A stretch of DNA of 26,096 nucleotides, taken from positions 1 through 26,096 of the forward strand of contig JAGTVD010000365.1 of NCBI GenBank assembly GCA_018224505.1, in the 5' to 3' direction. This document shows positions 8,543-15,768 of this stretch, one piece after another. The first letter of the stretch is position 1. Each line of letters starts with the position of its first letter. The notes below the pieces were generated by a model that made no database searches, was not told where the DNA came from, and saw nothing but the letters and a program-made list of their open reading frames with translations. The DNA comes from Desulfatitalea sp. (GTDB lineage Bacteria > Desulfobacterota > Desulfobacteria > Desulfobacterales > Desulfosarcinaceae). A program made the position numbers and the translations under genes.

Positions 8543-9150
8543 TCGCGCTGATATTCGCCACCCAGCAGGAGGCACGGCCCTTTTTGGCATTAAGCCAGGC
8601 CGAACCATGCGCTGCCCAACCGTTTCAGCGCTTTCGTACCCCCTTGCGGCCCGGGTTGCAAATCGTCATCAGTCGAATCGGTAAAGTGGCGGCTTCCGCC
8701 GCTTGCCAGGCCATGATCGCAACGCATGGGGCCCAATGGATTGTCAACGCCGGTGCGTGTGGCCTGTTGGCGGATTCCCTCGGTCTGTCGGTCGGGCAAC
8801 TGGTGCGCATCACCACCGCCCAGGAGGGGGATCACGAAGTGTTCGGCAAGCGGCCTGCTCCGGTCCCCTGTGATAACCAGTTCGGCGCCGATCTGCCACC
8901 GACCCGTCTGGTCACCTGCGATCGGCCGGTGTTCGACCGCCACCGCCGCAATGCTTGCAGCCGCCTGGGAGATGTGGTGGACATGGAAGGTGCGGCCATA
9001 GCCCGCGTAGCGATGCTGAACCAGATTCCCTGTGATATGATCAAAGGCATCAGCGACATCGCCGGACCGACGGATCGCAAGACTTTGCTGGCGAATTTGG
9101 ATTGGGTGAGTGAGGTATTGGGAAAGTGGTTGTGGCAGAGGTTGAAATAA
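8539..9150 (+). CDS. mqnB: Futalosine hydrolase / nucleoside phosphorylase-family (MqnB)
   Basis: 203 residues of the purine nucleosidase/phosphorylase fold. Visible: N-terminal ALIFATQQEARPF, SRIGKVAASAACQAMI, the GACGL glycine loop, the substrate-binding DMEGAAIARVA motif and KGISDIAGPTD carrying the catalytic aspartate. MqnB removes the base from futalosine, or from 6-amino-6-deoxyfutalosine in some species, to feed MqnC. Context rather than sequence separates this from MTA/SAH nucleosidase: it is translationally coupled to mqnD and sits in the mqn cluster. Shorter than some MqnB proteins but all core motifs are present. Confidence 0.85.
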   Translation: MIALIFATQQEARPFLALSQAEPCAAQPFQRFRTPLRPGLQIVISRIGKVAASAACQAMIATHGAQWIVNAGACGLLADSLGLSVGQLVRITTAQEGDHEVFGKRPAPVPCDNQFGADLPPTRLVTCDRPVFDRHRRNACSRLGDVVDMEGAAIARVAMLNQIPCDMIKGISDIAGPTDRKTLLANLDWVSEVLGKWLWQRLK

Positions 9151-9180
9151 AAATTATTTAATTTGAGATACCGAAAAACC

Positions 9181-10029
9181 ATGCAAAGTGAAAAAAGTCA
9201 AATTTTGATCAAAATACTGCGTTTCATTAAAATCGAACACACGGCTTTCAGTCTGCCCTTGTTGTTTACCGGCGCCTGGTTGGGGACGGGGCGGCAGTGG
9301 CCGGCTGTTTCGGTGTTGGGTTTGATTGTGGCGGCGGCGGTGGGGGCGCGTGTTTTCGGAATGGCCTTCAACCGTATTTTCGATCGCCACATCGATGCCC
9401 GCAATCCGCGCACCGCCGGCCGCGAGCTGCCGGCGGGTGTGCTTACGCTGCGCACCGCGCTGGCGATCGCCCTGGGTGGGTTGGGGGTCTATCTCGCGGC
9501 TTGCGCCCTGCTGGGCCGGTGGTGCCTGATCCTTTCACCGCTGCCGTTGATCCCTTTGCTGGGCTATTCGTTGCTCAAGCGCTATACCGCCTTGTGCCAC
9601 TTCGGTATCGGGCTCTGTCTCGCCCTTGCCCCTCTTGGGGCTTTTGTGGCGGCGGCCGGTCATCCCTATTTTACGGCGGAGGTGGTTGTTTTCGCCGGAT
9701 TTGTGTTTTTCTGGCTCAGCGGCGCGGACATTATCTATGCGCTGATGGATTTGGAGCATGACCGTGCGCACGGCATACACAGTATACCCGCCACGCTGGG
9801 CAGCACCGGTGCCCAGGCCGTGGCGGCCGGGGTGCATGGCATCGCCCTTTGCTGTCTGGTGGTGTTGTTGTTCCTTACCGGTGCCGGATGGATCGCAATG
9901 CTGGGATTGCTGGTGACCGCTGGACTGTTTGTGATGATGTATCTACCGTTCATTCCTGTTCCCCAGCGGTTTTTCCCCATTGCCACCCTGGCGGGTGTCA
10001 GCGGCGCCATTACCCCCATTTTGTCCTGA
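9181..10029 (+). CDS. mqnP: UbiA-family prenyltransferase (MqnP-like)
   Basis: 282 residues of an integral membrane protein with roughly eight to nine hydrophobic segments. The two Asp-rich prenyl-diphosphate/Mg sites are visible: NRIFDRHIDARNPRTAGREL (N-x3-D-x3-D) and YALMDLEHDRAHGIHS. UbiA enzymes attach a polyprenyl chain to an aromatic acid; in this cluster the acceptor should be 1,4-dihydroxy-6-naphthoate. ATG 9181 is used. A TTG at 9163 would add six residues, and neither has a clear Shine-Dalgarno sequence, with an unusually AT-rich stretch just before (9148-9165). UbiA itself (4-hydroxybenzoate) is the alternative, but no other ubiquinone genes are near. Confidence 0.88.
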   Translation: MQSEKSQILIKILRFIKIEHTAFSLPLLFTGAWLGTGRQWPAVSVLGLIVAAAVGARVFGMAFNRIFDRHIDARNPRTAGRELPAGVLTLRTALAIALGGLGVYLAACALLGRWCLILSPLPLIPLLGYSLLKRYTALCHFGIGLCLALAPLGAFVAAAGHPYFTAEVVVFAGFVFFWLSGADIIYALMDLEHDRAHGIHSIPATLGSTGAQAVAAGVHGIALCCLVVLLFLTGAGWIAMLGLLVTAGLFVMMYLPFIPVPQRFFPIATLAGVSGAITPILS

Positions 10030-10044
10030 AGGAGGCGTTTGACC

Positions 10045-10623
10045 ATGGACCCAGACGGAAGCGCCCGTTTGATCGTTGCCATGACCGGCGCGTCGGGCGT
10101 CTATGCCGCCCGGTTGTTGCTGGCCAAATCCCCCTGGCCCACCATGCTGATCGCCAGCCCTTGGGCCCGCGAGATATACCAACAGGAGGTCGGGCCGTTC
10201 GAGGAGATGGTTCAGGCGGCCGGTGAGGTTTACGAGCCTCACGACATGGCGGCGCCACCTTCCTCCGGGTCGGTGGCCACGGTGGGCATGGCCATCGTGC
10301 CCTGTTCCAGCAATACCCTGGGGCAGATCGCCAGCGGTCTGGCCGACAACCTGATCACCCGGGCGGCCCACTGCCACCTAAAAGAGCGCCGGCCGCTGAT
10401 CCTGGGGCTGCGGGAAACTCCGCTGACCGCCATCGATCTGGACAATGCCGTCCGTGTGGCCGGGGCAGGGGCAGTGGTGATGCCCATGTCCCCGCCTTTT
10501 TACATGGCCAAGGGCAGGACGCCCCGTGAAATCACTTTGCACGACCTGCTGGATGCCTATGCGGATCGGGTGCTGGCGCTGCTGGGGCGGCCCATGCCCA
10601 TAACATGGGAGGATGTGCGCTGA
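10045..10623 (+). CDS. ubiX: Flavin prenyltransferase UbiX/MqnM
   Basis: 192 residues, a standard UbiX length. Motifs: the FMN-binding MTGASGVYAARLL at the N-terminus, the VPCSSNTLGQIASGLADN loop and LITRAAHCHLKERRPLILGL with the conserved RETP (residues following the LILGL strand). UbiX makes prenylated FMN, the cofactor of UbiD decarboxylases, and the UbiD gene follows immediately. ATG 10045 has a GGAGG site at 10031-10035 with good spacing; the in-frame TTG at 10039 is less likely. Its TGA shares one base with the ATG of ubiD. Confidence 0.95.
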   Translation: MDPDGSARLIVAMTGASGVYAARLLLAKSPWPTMLIASPWAREIYQQEVGPFEEMVQAAGEVYEPHDMAAPPSSGSVATVGMAIVPCSSNTLGQIASGLADNLITRAAHCHLKERRPLILGLRETPLTAIDLDNAVRVAGAGAVVMPMSPPFYMAKGRTPREITLHDLLDAYADRVLALLGRPMPITWEDVR

Positions 10624-12395
10624 TGTATATGGATTTGCGTTCTTTTCTGGACGATCTGGAGCGGCGCGGCCAGTTGGTGCGGGTGGGCGTCGAAGTCGAT
10701 CCCAACCAGGAGTTGACGGTCATCCAGCATCGTGTGATCGCCGCGGGCGGTCCGGCGTTGCTGTTCGAGCGGGTCAAGGGATCCCCCTACCGGGTGGCCA
10801 TGAACCTGTTCGGCACTCCCGAGCGCGTGGCCCTGGCCTTTGGCGGATCGCCTGCGGAGATGGGTGCCCGGTTGGTGCGGGTAGCCCACCGGATGATGCC
10901 CCCCTCGTTGACCCAGGTATGGCGCCTGCGCCACGATCTGCGCCGGCTGCTGCCCATTCGCATGCGGTCCGTCCGGCAGGGGCCCATTCTGGATCAATAC
11001 CTGCAACCGCCCGATTTGATGCAACTACCCGTGCTCACCTGCTGGCCCGATGACGGCGGCCCCTTTTTCACCTGGCCCCTGGTGCACACCGTGGACCCGC
11101 ACAACGGCCAGGGCAATCTGGGGATCTACCGACTGCAGCGGTTCGACGGCGCCGCCACCGGTATGCACTGGCAGATCGAAAAGGGGGGCGGGTTCCATTT
11201 TCACAAGGCGGCTCAAATGGGCCGGGCGCTGCCGGTTAGCGTGATCCTGGGCGGCCCTCCGGCCCTGACCATGGCGGCGGTGGCGCCGCTGCCCGAGGGC
11301 CTCGACGAGCGGCTGCTGGCCGCCTATCTGATGGGTCGCCCGCTGGAGGTGGTGCGCCGTTCAACCACCGGCCACCGCATTCCCGCCCGGGCTGAATTTG
11401 TGCTGGAGGGGGAGGTGCGTCCCGGCGACATGCGCCTGGAAGGCCCTTTTGGCGACCACTTCGGCCACTATTCCACCGCGGCCGAATATCCCGTGTTCCG
11501 TGTGCATCGCCTGCTGGCCCGCAAAGATGCCATCTACCCGGCCACGGTCGTGGGCAAACCGGTGCAGGAGGACTACTACATCGGCGAGGCCCTCACGGCT
11601 TTCTCGCTGCCTCTGCTGCAGCTGATCAAGCCGGCCGTGGCCGATCTGTGGGCATACCCCGAAGCCGGTTTCCATGCCCTGGCGGCCATGGCGGTGCATC
11701 AGCGTTACCCCCGGGAAGCGCTCAAGTTCACCCTGGGCATGCTGGGTGAAGGGCAAGTCTCCCTGACCAAGGTGATGATCACCGTGGACGCCGAGGTGAA
11801 CGTGCGCGATTTCAGCGCCGTGAGCCGGGCCATCCACCGCCACTTGATCCCCGACGGGTTGCACCTGCTCACCCCCACGGCCCAGGACACCCTCGACTTC
11901 ACCGGCCCGGCCATGAATACCGGCAGTCGCCTGATCATGATCGCCACCCGCAACGGCGACACCGGACCCGTGCGCACCCATCCACCGCCCCCACCCCCGG
12001 CAGTCAACGCTCTCCATCCCCGGGTGCAAGCGGTGGCCGCTCTGGGGCCGGCCTTTCTGGTGGTCCAGGTGGACGACGGGTTCGATGACTTGGAAACCCT
12101 GGCAGAAACGTTGCGCCGCCACGAGGTCACCCGGCAATATCTTTTTCATGTGGTGGTCAGCGCCGACGTGCCCCTGGACGATCCGGTGCTTACTTTATGG
12201 GGCTGGTTTACCCGTTTCGATCCGGATGCCGACATTCATCCGGCCGGCCGGCGGATCCAGGGCAACCGGCTGCTGTTCGACTTTCCCATCACCATTGACG
12301 CCCGCTGGAAAAAGGGCTATCCACTGCCCGTCGCTTTCGACCCGGCTGTGGAACGGCGGGTGACGGAGCGGTGGCGCAGTTATGGGATCGGGTAG
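10623..12395 (+). CDS. ubiD: UbiD-family decarboxylase (MqnL-like)
   Basis: 590 residues. UbiD motifs are MNLFGTPERVALAFG, the cofactor-proximal EGPFGDHFGHYS (E273) and the downstream KFTLGMLGEG region. Members use prenylated FMN made by UbiX to remove a carboxyl group from aromatic or unsaturated acids. Here the substrate is expected to be prenylated 1,4-dihydroxy-6-naphthoate, giving demethylmenaquinol. ATG 10623 overlaps the ubiX stop (TGATG) and has GGGAGGA at 10607-10613. ATG 10629 is possible but too far from the site. The length is above many UbiD proteins (~490) and resembles the longer MqnL-type; the functional assignment comes from the neighbourhood. Confidence 0.92.
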   Translation: MYMDLRSFLDDLERRGQLVRVGVEVDPNQELTVIQHRVIAAGGPALLFERVKGSPYRVAMNLFGTPERVALAFGGSPAEMGARLVRVAHRMMPPSLTQVWRLRHDLRRLLPIRMRSVRQGPILDQYLQPPDLMQLPVLTCWPDDGGPFFTWPLVHTVDPHNGQGNLGIYRLQRFDGAATGMHWQIEKGGGFHFHKAAQMGRALPVSVILGGPPALTMAAVAPLPEGLDERLLAAYLMGRPLEVVRRSTTGHRIPARAEFVLEGEVRPGDMRLEGPFGDHFGHYSTAAEYPVFRVHRLLARKDAIYPATVVGKPVQEDYYIGEALTAFSLPLLQLIKPAVADLWAYPEAGFHALAAMAVHQRYPREALKFTLGMLGEGQVSLTKVMITVDAEVNVRDFSAVSRAIHRHLIPDGLHLLTPTAQDTLDFTGPAMNTGSRLIMIATRNGDTGPVRTHPPPPPPAVNALHPRVQAVAALGPAFLVVQVDDGFDDLETLAETLRRHEVTRQYLFHVVVSADVPLDDPVLTLWGWFTRFDPDADIHPAGRRIQGNRLLFDFPITIDARWKKGYPLPVAFDPAVERRVTERWRSYGIG

Positions 12396-12403
12396 TATCG
12401 ATT

Positions 12404-12428
12404 CCCGGTGAACGGTGATGGTTCCGGG
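12404..12428 (+). other. Small hairpin in the ubiD-mqnE spacer
   Basis: CCCGG plus AAC (12404-12413) pairs with GTT plus CCGGG (12421-12428) with a 2-nt bulge. It lies 9 bp after the ubiD stop. There is no T-run behind it, so it is not a good intrinsic terminator; an RNA-processing or stability hairpin is equally possible. The rest of the 127-bp spacer holds no gene that I can see. Confidence 0.25.
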
Positions 12429-12522
12429 TGTTCCGGGTTGACCTGCGAAGGGCGGGTGTTTACAGAATCGTTGCAAGTGCAGCGTTTCAAGGGAATGTTT
12501 GCTGTCGATGGGATGGTGAGGG

Positions 12523-13662
12523 ATGACGGGTTGCGTGGATGCCGTCTTTGAGAAGGCTCTGGAAAAAGGATCGCGCCAGGAACGTTTGGTGCGGGACGAA
12601 GCGCTGGCCCTGGCGGCGCGGATTACCCCGGACCGGCTGCACGCACTGGGGCGGGCGGCGCTGGCCAATCGGCGCAGGCGCTTCGGAGACAGGGCGACCT
12701 TTGTGTTCAACATGCAGATCAACCCCGCCAATATTTGCGGGGCGGGTTGCACCTTCTGCAACTATGCCGCCTCGAAAAACGATCCCCATGCCTATGTGAT
12801 GCGTGAGGAGGAGATCCTGGGCAAAGTGGCCCAGCTCAAGCCCACCGAGGCGCACATTGTGGGGGGGCTGAATCAGGTATGGCCATACGCGCGCAACCTG
12901 GAACTGGTGCGGCAACTGCGCGATCAGTACCCTGACCTGCACATCAAGGCCTTTACGGCGGTGGAGATCGCTTACTTTGCCAGGACCGCCCGTAAAACCG
13001 AGCGACAGGTTCTGACCGAACTCAAAGCCGCCGGGGTGGAAACCCTTCCCGGCGGTGGGGCCGAGATTTTCTCCGAACGGCTCTACCGCCAGCACTGGAA
13101 GAACAAAATCGGCCCCACCGAGTGGGTGCGTCTGCACCAGATGGCCCACGGCCTGGGGATCCACACCAACGCCACCATGCTGTTCGGGTTCGGGGACACT
13201 TGGGCCGAGCGCATTGAACACCTCTTGATCCTGCGCGAAGCCCAGGATCAGTCGGGGGGCTTCGTCTGCTTCATTCCCCTGGCCTTTCAGCCGGGGGAGG
13301 GGCGGTTTCTGACAGAAGGGCCCACCCCCCTGGAAACCCTGGCCATGACGGCCATGGCGCGCCTGGTGCTGGATAACATCGATCACATCAAATCCTACTG
13401 GCCCATGAGCGGAGTGGAGACCGCCGCTGCCGGTCTGAGCTGGGGCGCCGATGACATGGACGGCACCATCTCCGAGGAGAAGATCGCCCACCTGGCCGGC
13501 GCCACGACCCCCAAAGGCCTGGCCCGTGAACGCATGACCGAAACCATCCGCATGGCCGGTTTCACCCCCGTCGAACGGGACGGCCATTTCAAACCCATCC
13601 CAAAGCGGGCGCCTGAAGGGCAGAGAAGCACAGACAAACCAACGAACCAAAAAACAGAGTAA
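12523..13662 (+). CDS. mqnE: Aminofutalosine synthase (MqnE), radical SAM
   Basis: 379 residues. The radical SAM [4Fe-4S] cysteines are C72, C76 and C79 in CGAGCTFCNYAA. Downstream are HIVGGLNQVWPY (the MqnE-type 'HIVGG' strand, versus MqnC 'LIQGG'), IKAFTAVEIAYFART, ETLPGGGAEIFSERLY, TNATMLFGFGDTWAERI and FIPLAFQP. The enzyme joins 3-(1-carboxyvinyl)oxybenzoate to SAM-derived adenosine to make 6-amino-6-deoxyfutalosine. ATG 12523 is directly preceded by GAGGG, with GGGATGG a little further up. The final ~10 residues (after about GQRS) are encoded by the start of an 8-bp tandem repeat array that also supplies the TAA stop, so the C-terminus is not conserved sequence. Confidence 0.93.
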   Translation: MTGCVDAVFEKALEKGSRQERLVRDEALALAARITPDRLHALGRAALANRRRRFGDRATFVFNMQINPANICGAGCTFCNYAASKNDPHAYVMREEEILGKVAQLKPTEAHIVGGLNQVWPYARNLELVRQLRDQYPDLHIKAFTAVEIAYFARTARKTERQVLTELKAAGVETLPGGGAEIFSERLYRQHWKNKIGPTEWVRLHQMAHGLGIHTNATMLFGFGDTWAERIEHLLILREAQDQSGGFVCFIPLAFQPGEGRFLTEGPTPLETLAMTAMARLVLDNIDHIKSYWPMSGVETAAAGLSWGADDMDGTISEEKIAHLAGATTPKGLARERMTETIRMAGFTPVERDGHFKPIPKRAPEGQRSTDKPTNQKTE

Positions 13663-13800
13663 CCAAACAACCAAACAACCGGACAAACCGAACAACCGAA
13701 CAACCGACTAACCGTACAACCGTACAACCGAACAACCGACTAACCGTACAACCAACGAACCGAACAACCGAACAACCGAACCACCGAACAACCGGACAAC
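13633..13800. repeat. 8-bp tandem repeat array (GAACAACC-like), about 21 units
   Basis: Successive octamers with consensus GAACAACC and variants GACTAACC, GTACAACC, AACGAACC, AAACAACC and GAACCACC cover 168 bp; one unit (13681-13689) is 9 bp long. The array begins inside the 3' end of mqnE, carries its stop codon in the unit GAGTAACC (13657-13664), and ends 5 bp before the mqnA start. On the minus strand it reads as GGTTGTTC repeats. The unit order GAACAACC, GACTAACC, GTACAACC occurs in two larger blocks, pointing to recent slippage or duplication. Confidence 0.9.
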
Positions 13801-13805
13801 AGCCC

Positions 13806-14651
13806 ATGCACTACCCCATCGCCATGATTCCCTACGCCAATATGGCCCCCTACCTTGAAATGGGGCCGCCTCCGGAGTGTTATTTTGTGAACTGTTTGCC
13901 GCGCAACAGCATCGCGGCGTTGCAAAGCGGTGCGGTCTGGGCCGCGGCGGTGCCTGTGGGCGGCTTGCCGATACTGAAGGAAGTGGTGGAACCCATCGGC
14001 CTGTTCGGCATCGGTGCGCGGGGTGGGGTGATGAGCGTGCTCTTTTTTTCCGACCGCCCCTTTGATGGATTTGCGGCCCCTTTGACCGTGCGTCTGACCG
14101 GGGAATCGGCCTCCAGCGTTCGGCTGCTCTATCTGTTGATGGGTTGGCAGCATGGGTTTGACCGCGTCGCCCCCCTGGCCGCGTCCGGGGCGGTGGCCAA
14201 CGGCCAGCTGGTCATCGGGGATACCGCCCTGAAATGGTGCTATCAATTTGAACAGCAGGGCATGGTGAAGGGATATGGCCATGTGGCGGATCTGGCCACC
14301 TTATGGGAGCAGCGGTGGCAGTTGCCATTCGTGTTTGCCCGCTGGGTGGTGCGCCTGGATGCCCCCGAAGTGATCAAACGCCGGTTGCGCGAGTGGCTGG
14401 ATGGGTTTGCGAACCAGGAGGCGGCGCTCATCGAGCGTGCGGTACCCAAGGTCGCCACCCGCCTGGCGCTGCCGGACGATTATGCTCGGCGCTATCTGAA
14501 AATCATTCGGCGCTGCCTGACCGCCGACGACCAGGCCGGCCAGGATCAATTCCTTCAGGGGTGGGAACACCACGGAGCCGGTCGGTCCACGGTATGGTTT
14601 ACAACGCAGGGGAAGGAAATTGGCAATGGCACGCACCCCCACAACCCATAA
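13806..14651 (+). CDS. mqnA: Chorismate dehydratase (MqnA)
   Basis: 281 residues of the MqnA/MqnD family. The N-terminal IAMIPYANMAPYLEM corresponds to the 'IPYLN..P' MqnA signature. SIAALQSGAVWAAAVPVGGLPIL and LVIGDTALK match the strands around the ligand pocket, and the WQLPFVFARWVVR segment resembles the MqnA 'LPFVFA.W' motif. MqnA dehydrates chorismate to 3-(1-carboxyvinyl)oxybenzoate, the first committed step. It is more divergent than the other mqn products here. No Shine-Dalgarno is visible because the repeat array runs up to 13800; ATG 13824 is a less likely internal start. The 3' end overlaps mqnC by 26 bp. Confidence 0.85.
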   Translation: MHYPIAMIPYANMAPYLEMGPPPECYFVNCLPRNSIAALQSGAVWAAAVPVGGLPILKEVVEPIGLFGIGARGGVMSVLFFSDRPFDGFAAPLTVRLTGESASSVRLLYLLMGWQHGFDRVAPLAASGAVANGQLVIGDTALKWCYQFEQQGMVKGYGHVADLATLWEQRWQLPFVFARWVVRLDAPEVIKRRLREWLDGFANQEAALIERAVPKVATRLALPDDYARRYLKIIRRCLTADDQAGQDQFLQGWEHHGAGRSTVWFTTQGKEIGNGTHPHNP

Positions 14652-15735
14652 ATCGGATGGTCCGCAAACAGCCCGCCTGGACCACAAAGCGGCGCTGGAA
14701 CTGCTGACCCAGGCCCCCATGGGCGAGTTGATGGCCATGGCCCACAACGAGCGCTTGCGCCGTTTTCCGGATGGTCGGGTCACTTTCGTGTTCGACACCA
14801 ACCCCAACTATACCAACGTCTGCGTCACCCGTTGCCGATTCTGCGCCTTCTGCCGGATGCCCGGCGATGCGGATGCTTATACGCTGACGCCGGCCGAGGT
14901 GGCCGCCAAGGTCAAGCGGGCAGGGGACCTGGGCGCCACCACGGTGCTGATCCAGGGCGGCCACAACCCCCGGATGCATCTGGCCGACTGGTTGGCCTAC
15001 ATCCGGGCCATCCGGGACGCTTGTCCTCAGATCCACATCCACCCTTTCAGCCCGGCGGAGTATCTCTTCATGGCCCGGCAGGAGAAAACCGATGTGGAAA
15101 CGATCCTTGCAGCAGTTTATAATGAAGGGATCCGCACCATCCCGGGCGGCGGCGCCGAGATTCTCAGTGAGCGCGTGCGCCGGGCCATTGCCCCGCACAA
15201 AGCCGACACCCGGCAGTGGCTGGCGGTTTGTGAAGCAGCGCACCGGATCGGGTTTCGCACAACGGCGACGATGATGTATGGACATGTGGAAACCGATTTG
15301 GAAATTGTGGACCATTTGATGCTGCTGCGTGATCTGCAGGACCGCACCGGCGGATTCGCCAGCTTCATTCCCTGGTCCTTCAAACCGGGGGACACCGACT
15401 TGGGACATGAGATTCCCGGAGCCGTCCATCCGGCCAAATATGTGCGCATCATCGCCCTGGCCCGCCTGGTACTGGATAATTTCGACCATATCCAGTCTTC
15501 CTGGTTCAGCGAGAACGTGGCCGCCGGTCAGTTGGGCCTGCTGGCCGGGGCCGACGACTTCGGTGGTCTTCTGGTGGAGGAGAACGTGCTGCAGCAAGCT
15601 GGCCACGAGCGGGCAACGACTCTGGAGAACGTCCTGACCATCATCCGCCGCGCCGGCTTCACCCCGGCCCAGCGGGACTCCCATTACCAGGTTCTGCGCG
15701 CCTTCGATCCGCCGGCGCCGGTGGGGTGGCGGTGA
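14626..15735 (+). CDS. mqnC: Cyclic dehypoxanthine futalosine synthase (MqnC), radical SAM
   Basis: 369 residues. The cluster cysteines are C66, C70 and C73 in CVTRCRFCAFCR, preceded by DTNPNYTNV. TTVLIQGGHNPRM and IHPFSPAEYLFMAR follow, then IPGGGAEILSERVR, TTATMMYGHVET, ASFIPWSFKPGDT and a C-terminal half ending IIRRAGFTPAQRDSHYQ. MqnC cyclises dehypoxanthine futalosine by a radical mechanism. The LIQGG motif and the CRFCAF cluster separate it from its paralogue MqnE. A GGAAGGA ribosome site (14611-14617) lies inside the end of mqnA. The next gene on the opposite strand ends 33 bp further on. Confidence 0.94.
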   Translation: MARTPTTHKSDGPQTARLDHKAALELLTQAPMGELMAMAHNERLRRFPDGRVTFVFDTNPNYTNVCVTRCRFCAFCRMPGDADAYTLTPAEVAAKVKRAGDLGATTVLIQGGHNPRMHLADWLAYIRAIRDACPQIHIHPFSPAEYLFMARQEKTDVETILAAVYNEGIRTIPGGGAEILSERVRRAIAPHKADTRQWLAVCEAAHRIGFRTTATMMYGHVETDLEIVDHLMLLRDLQDRTGGFASFIPWSFKPGDTDLGHEIPGAVHPAKYVRIIALARLVLDNFDHIQSSWFSENVAAGQLGLLAGADDFGGLLVEENVLQQAGHERATTLENVLTIIRRAGFTPAQRDSHYQVLRAFDPPAPVGWR

Positions 15736-15768
15736 ACCACGCGTAACGTCCTATTCTTAAAACGGCCT

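Noticed and set aside
13633..13800. CRISPR array
   Set aside because: Units are 8 bp with no spacers between them; this is a simple tandem repeat, and no cas gene is present.
13589..13807. Minus-strand frames rich in Val-Arg-Leu-Phe-Gly-Cys repeats
   Set aside because: They are translations of the 8-bp tandem repeat read in shifting frames, not a repeat protein.
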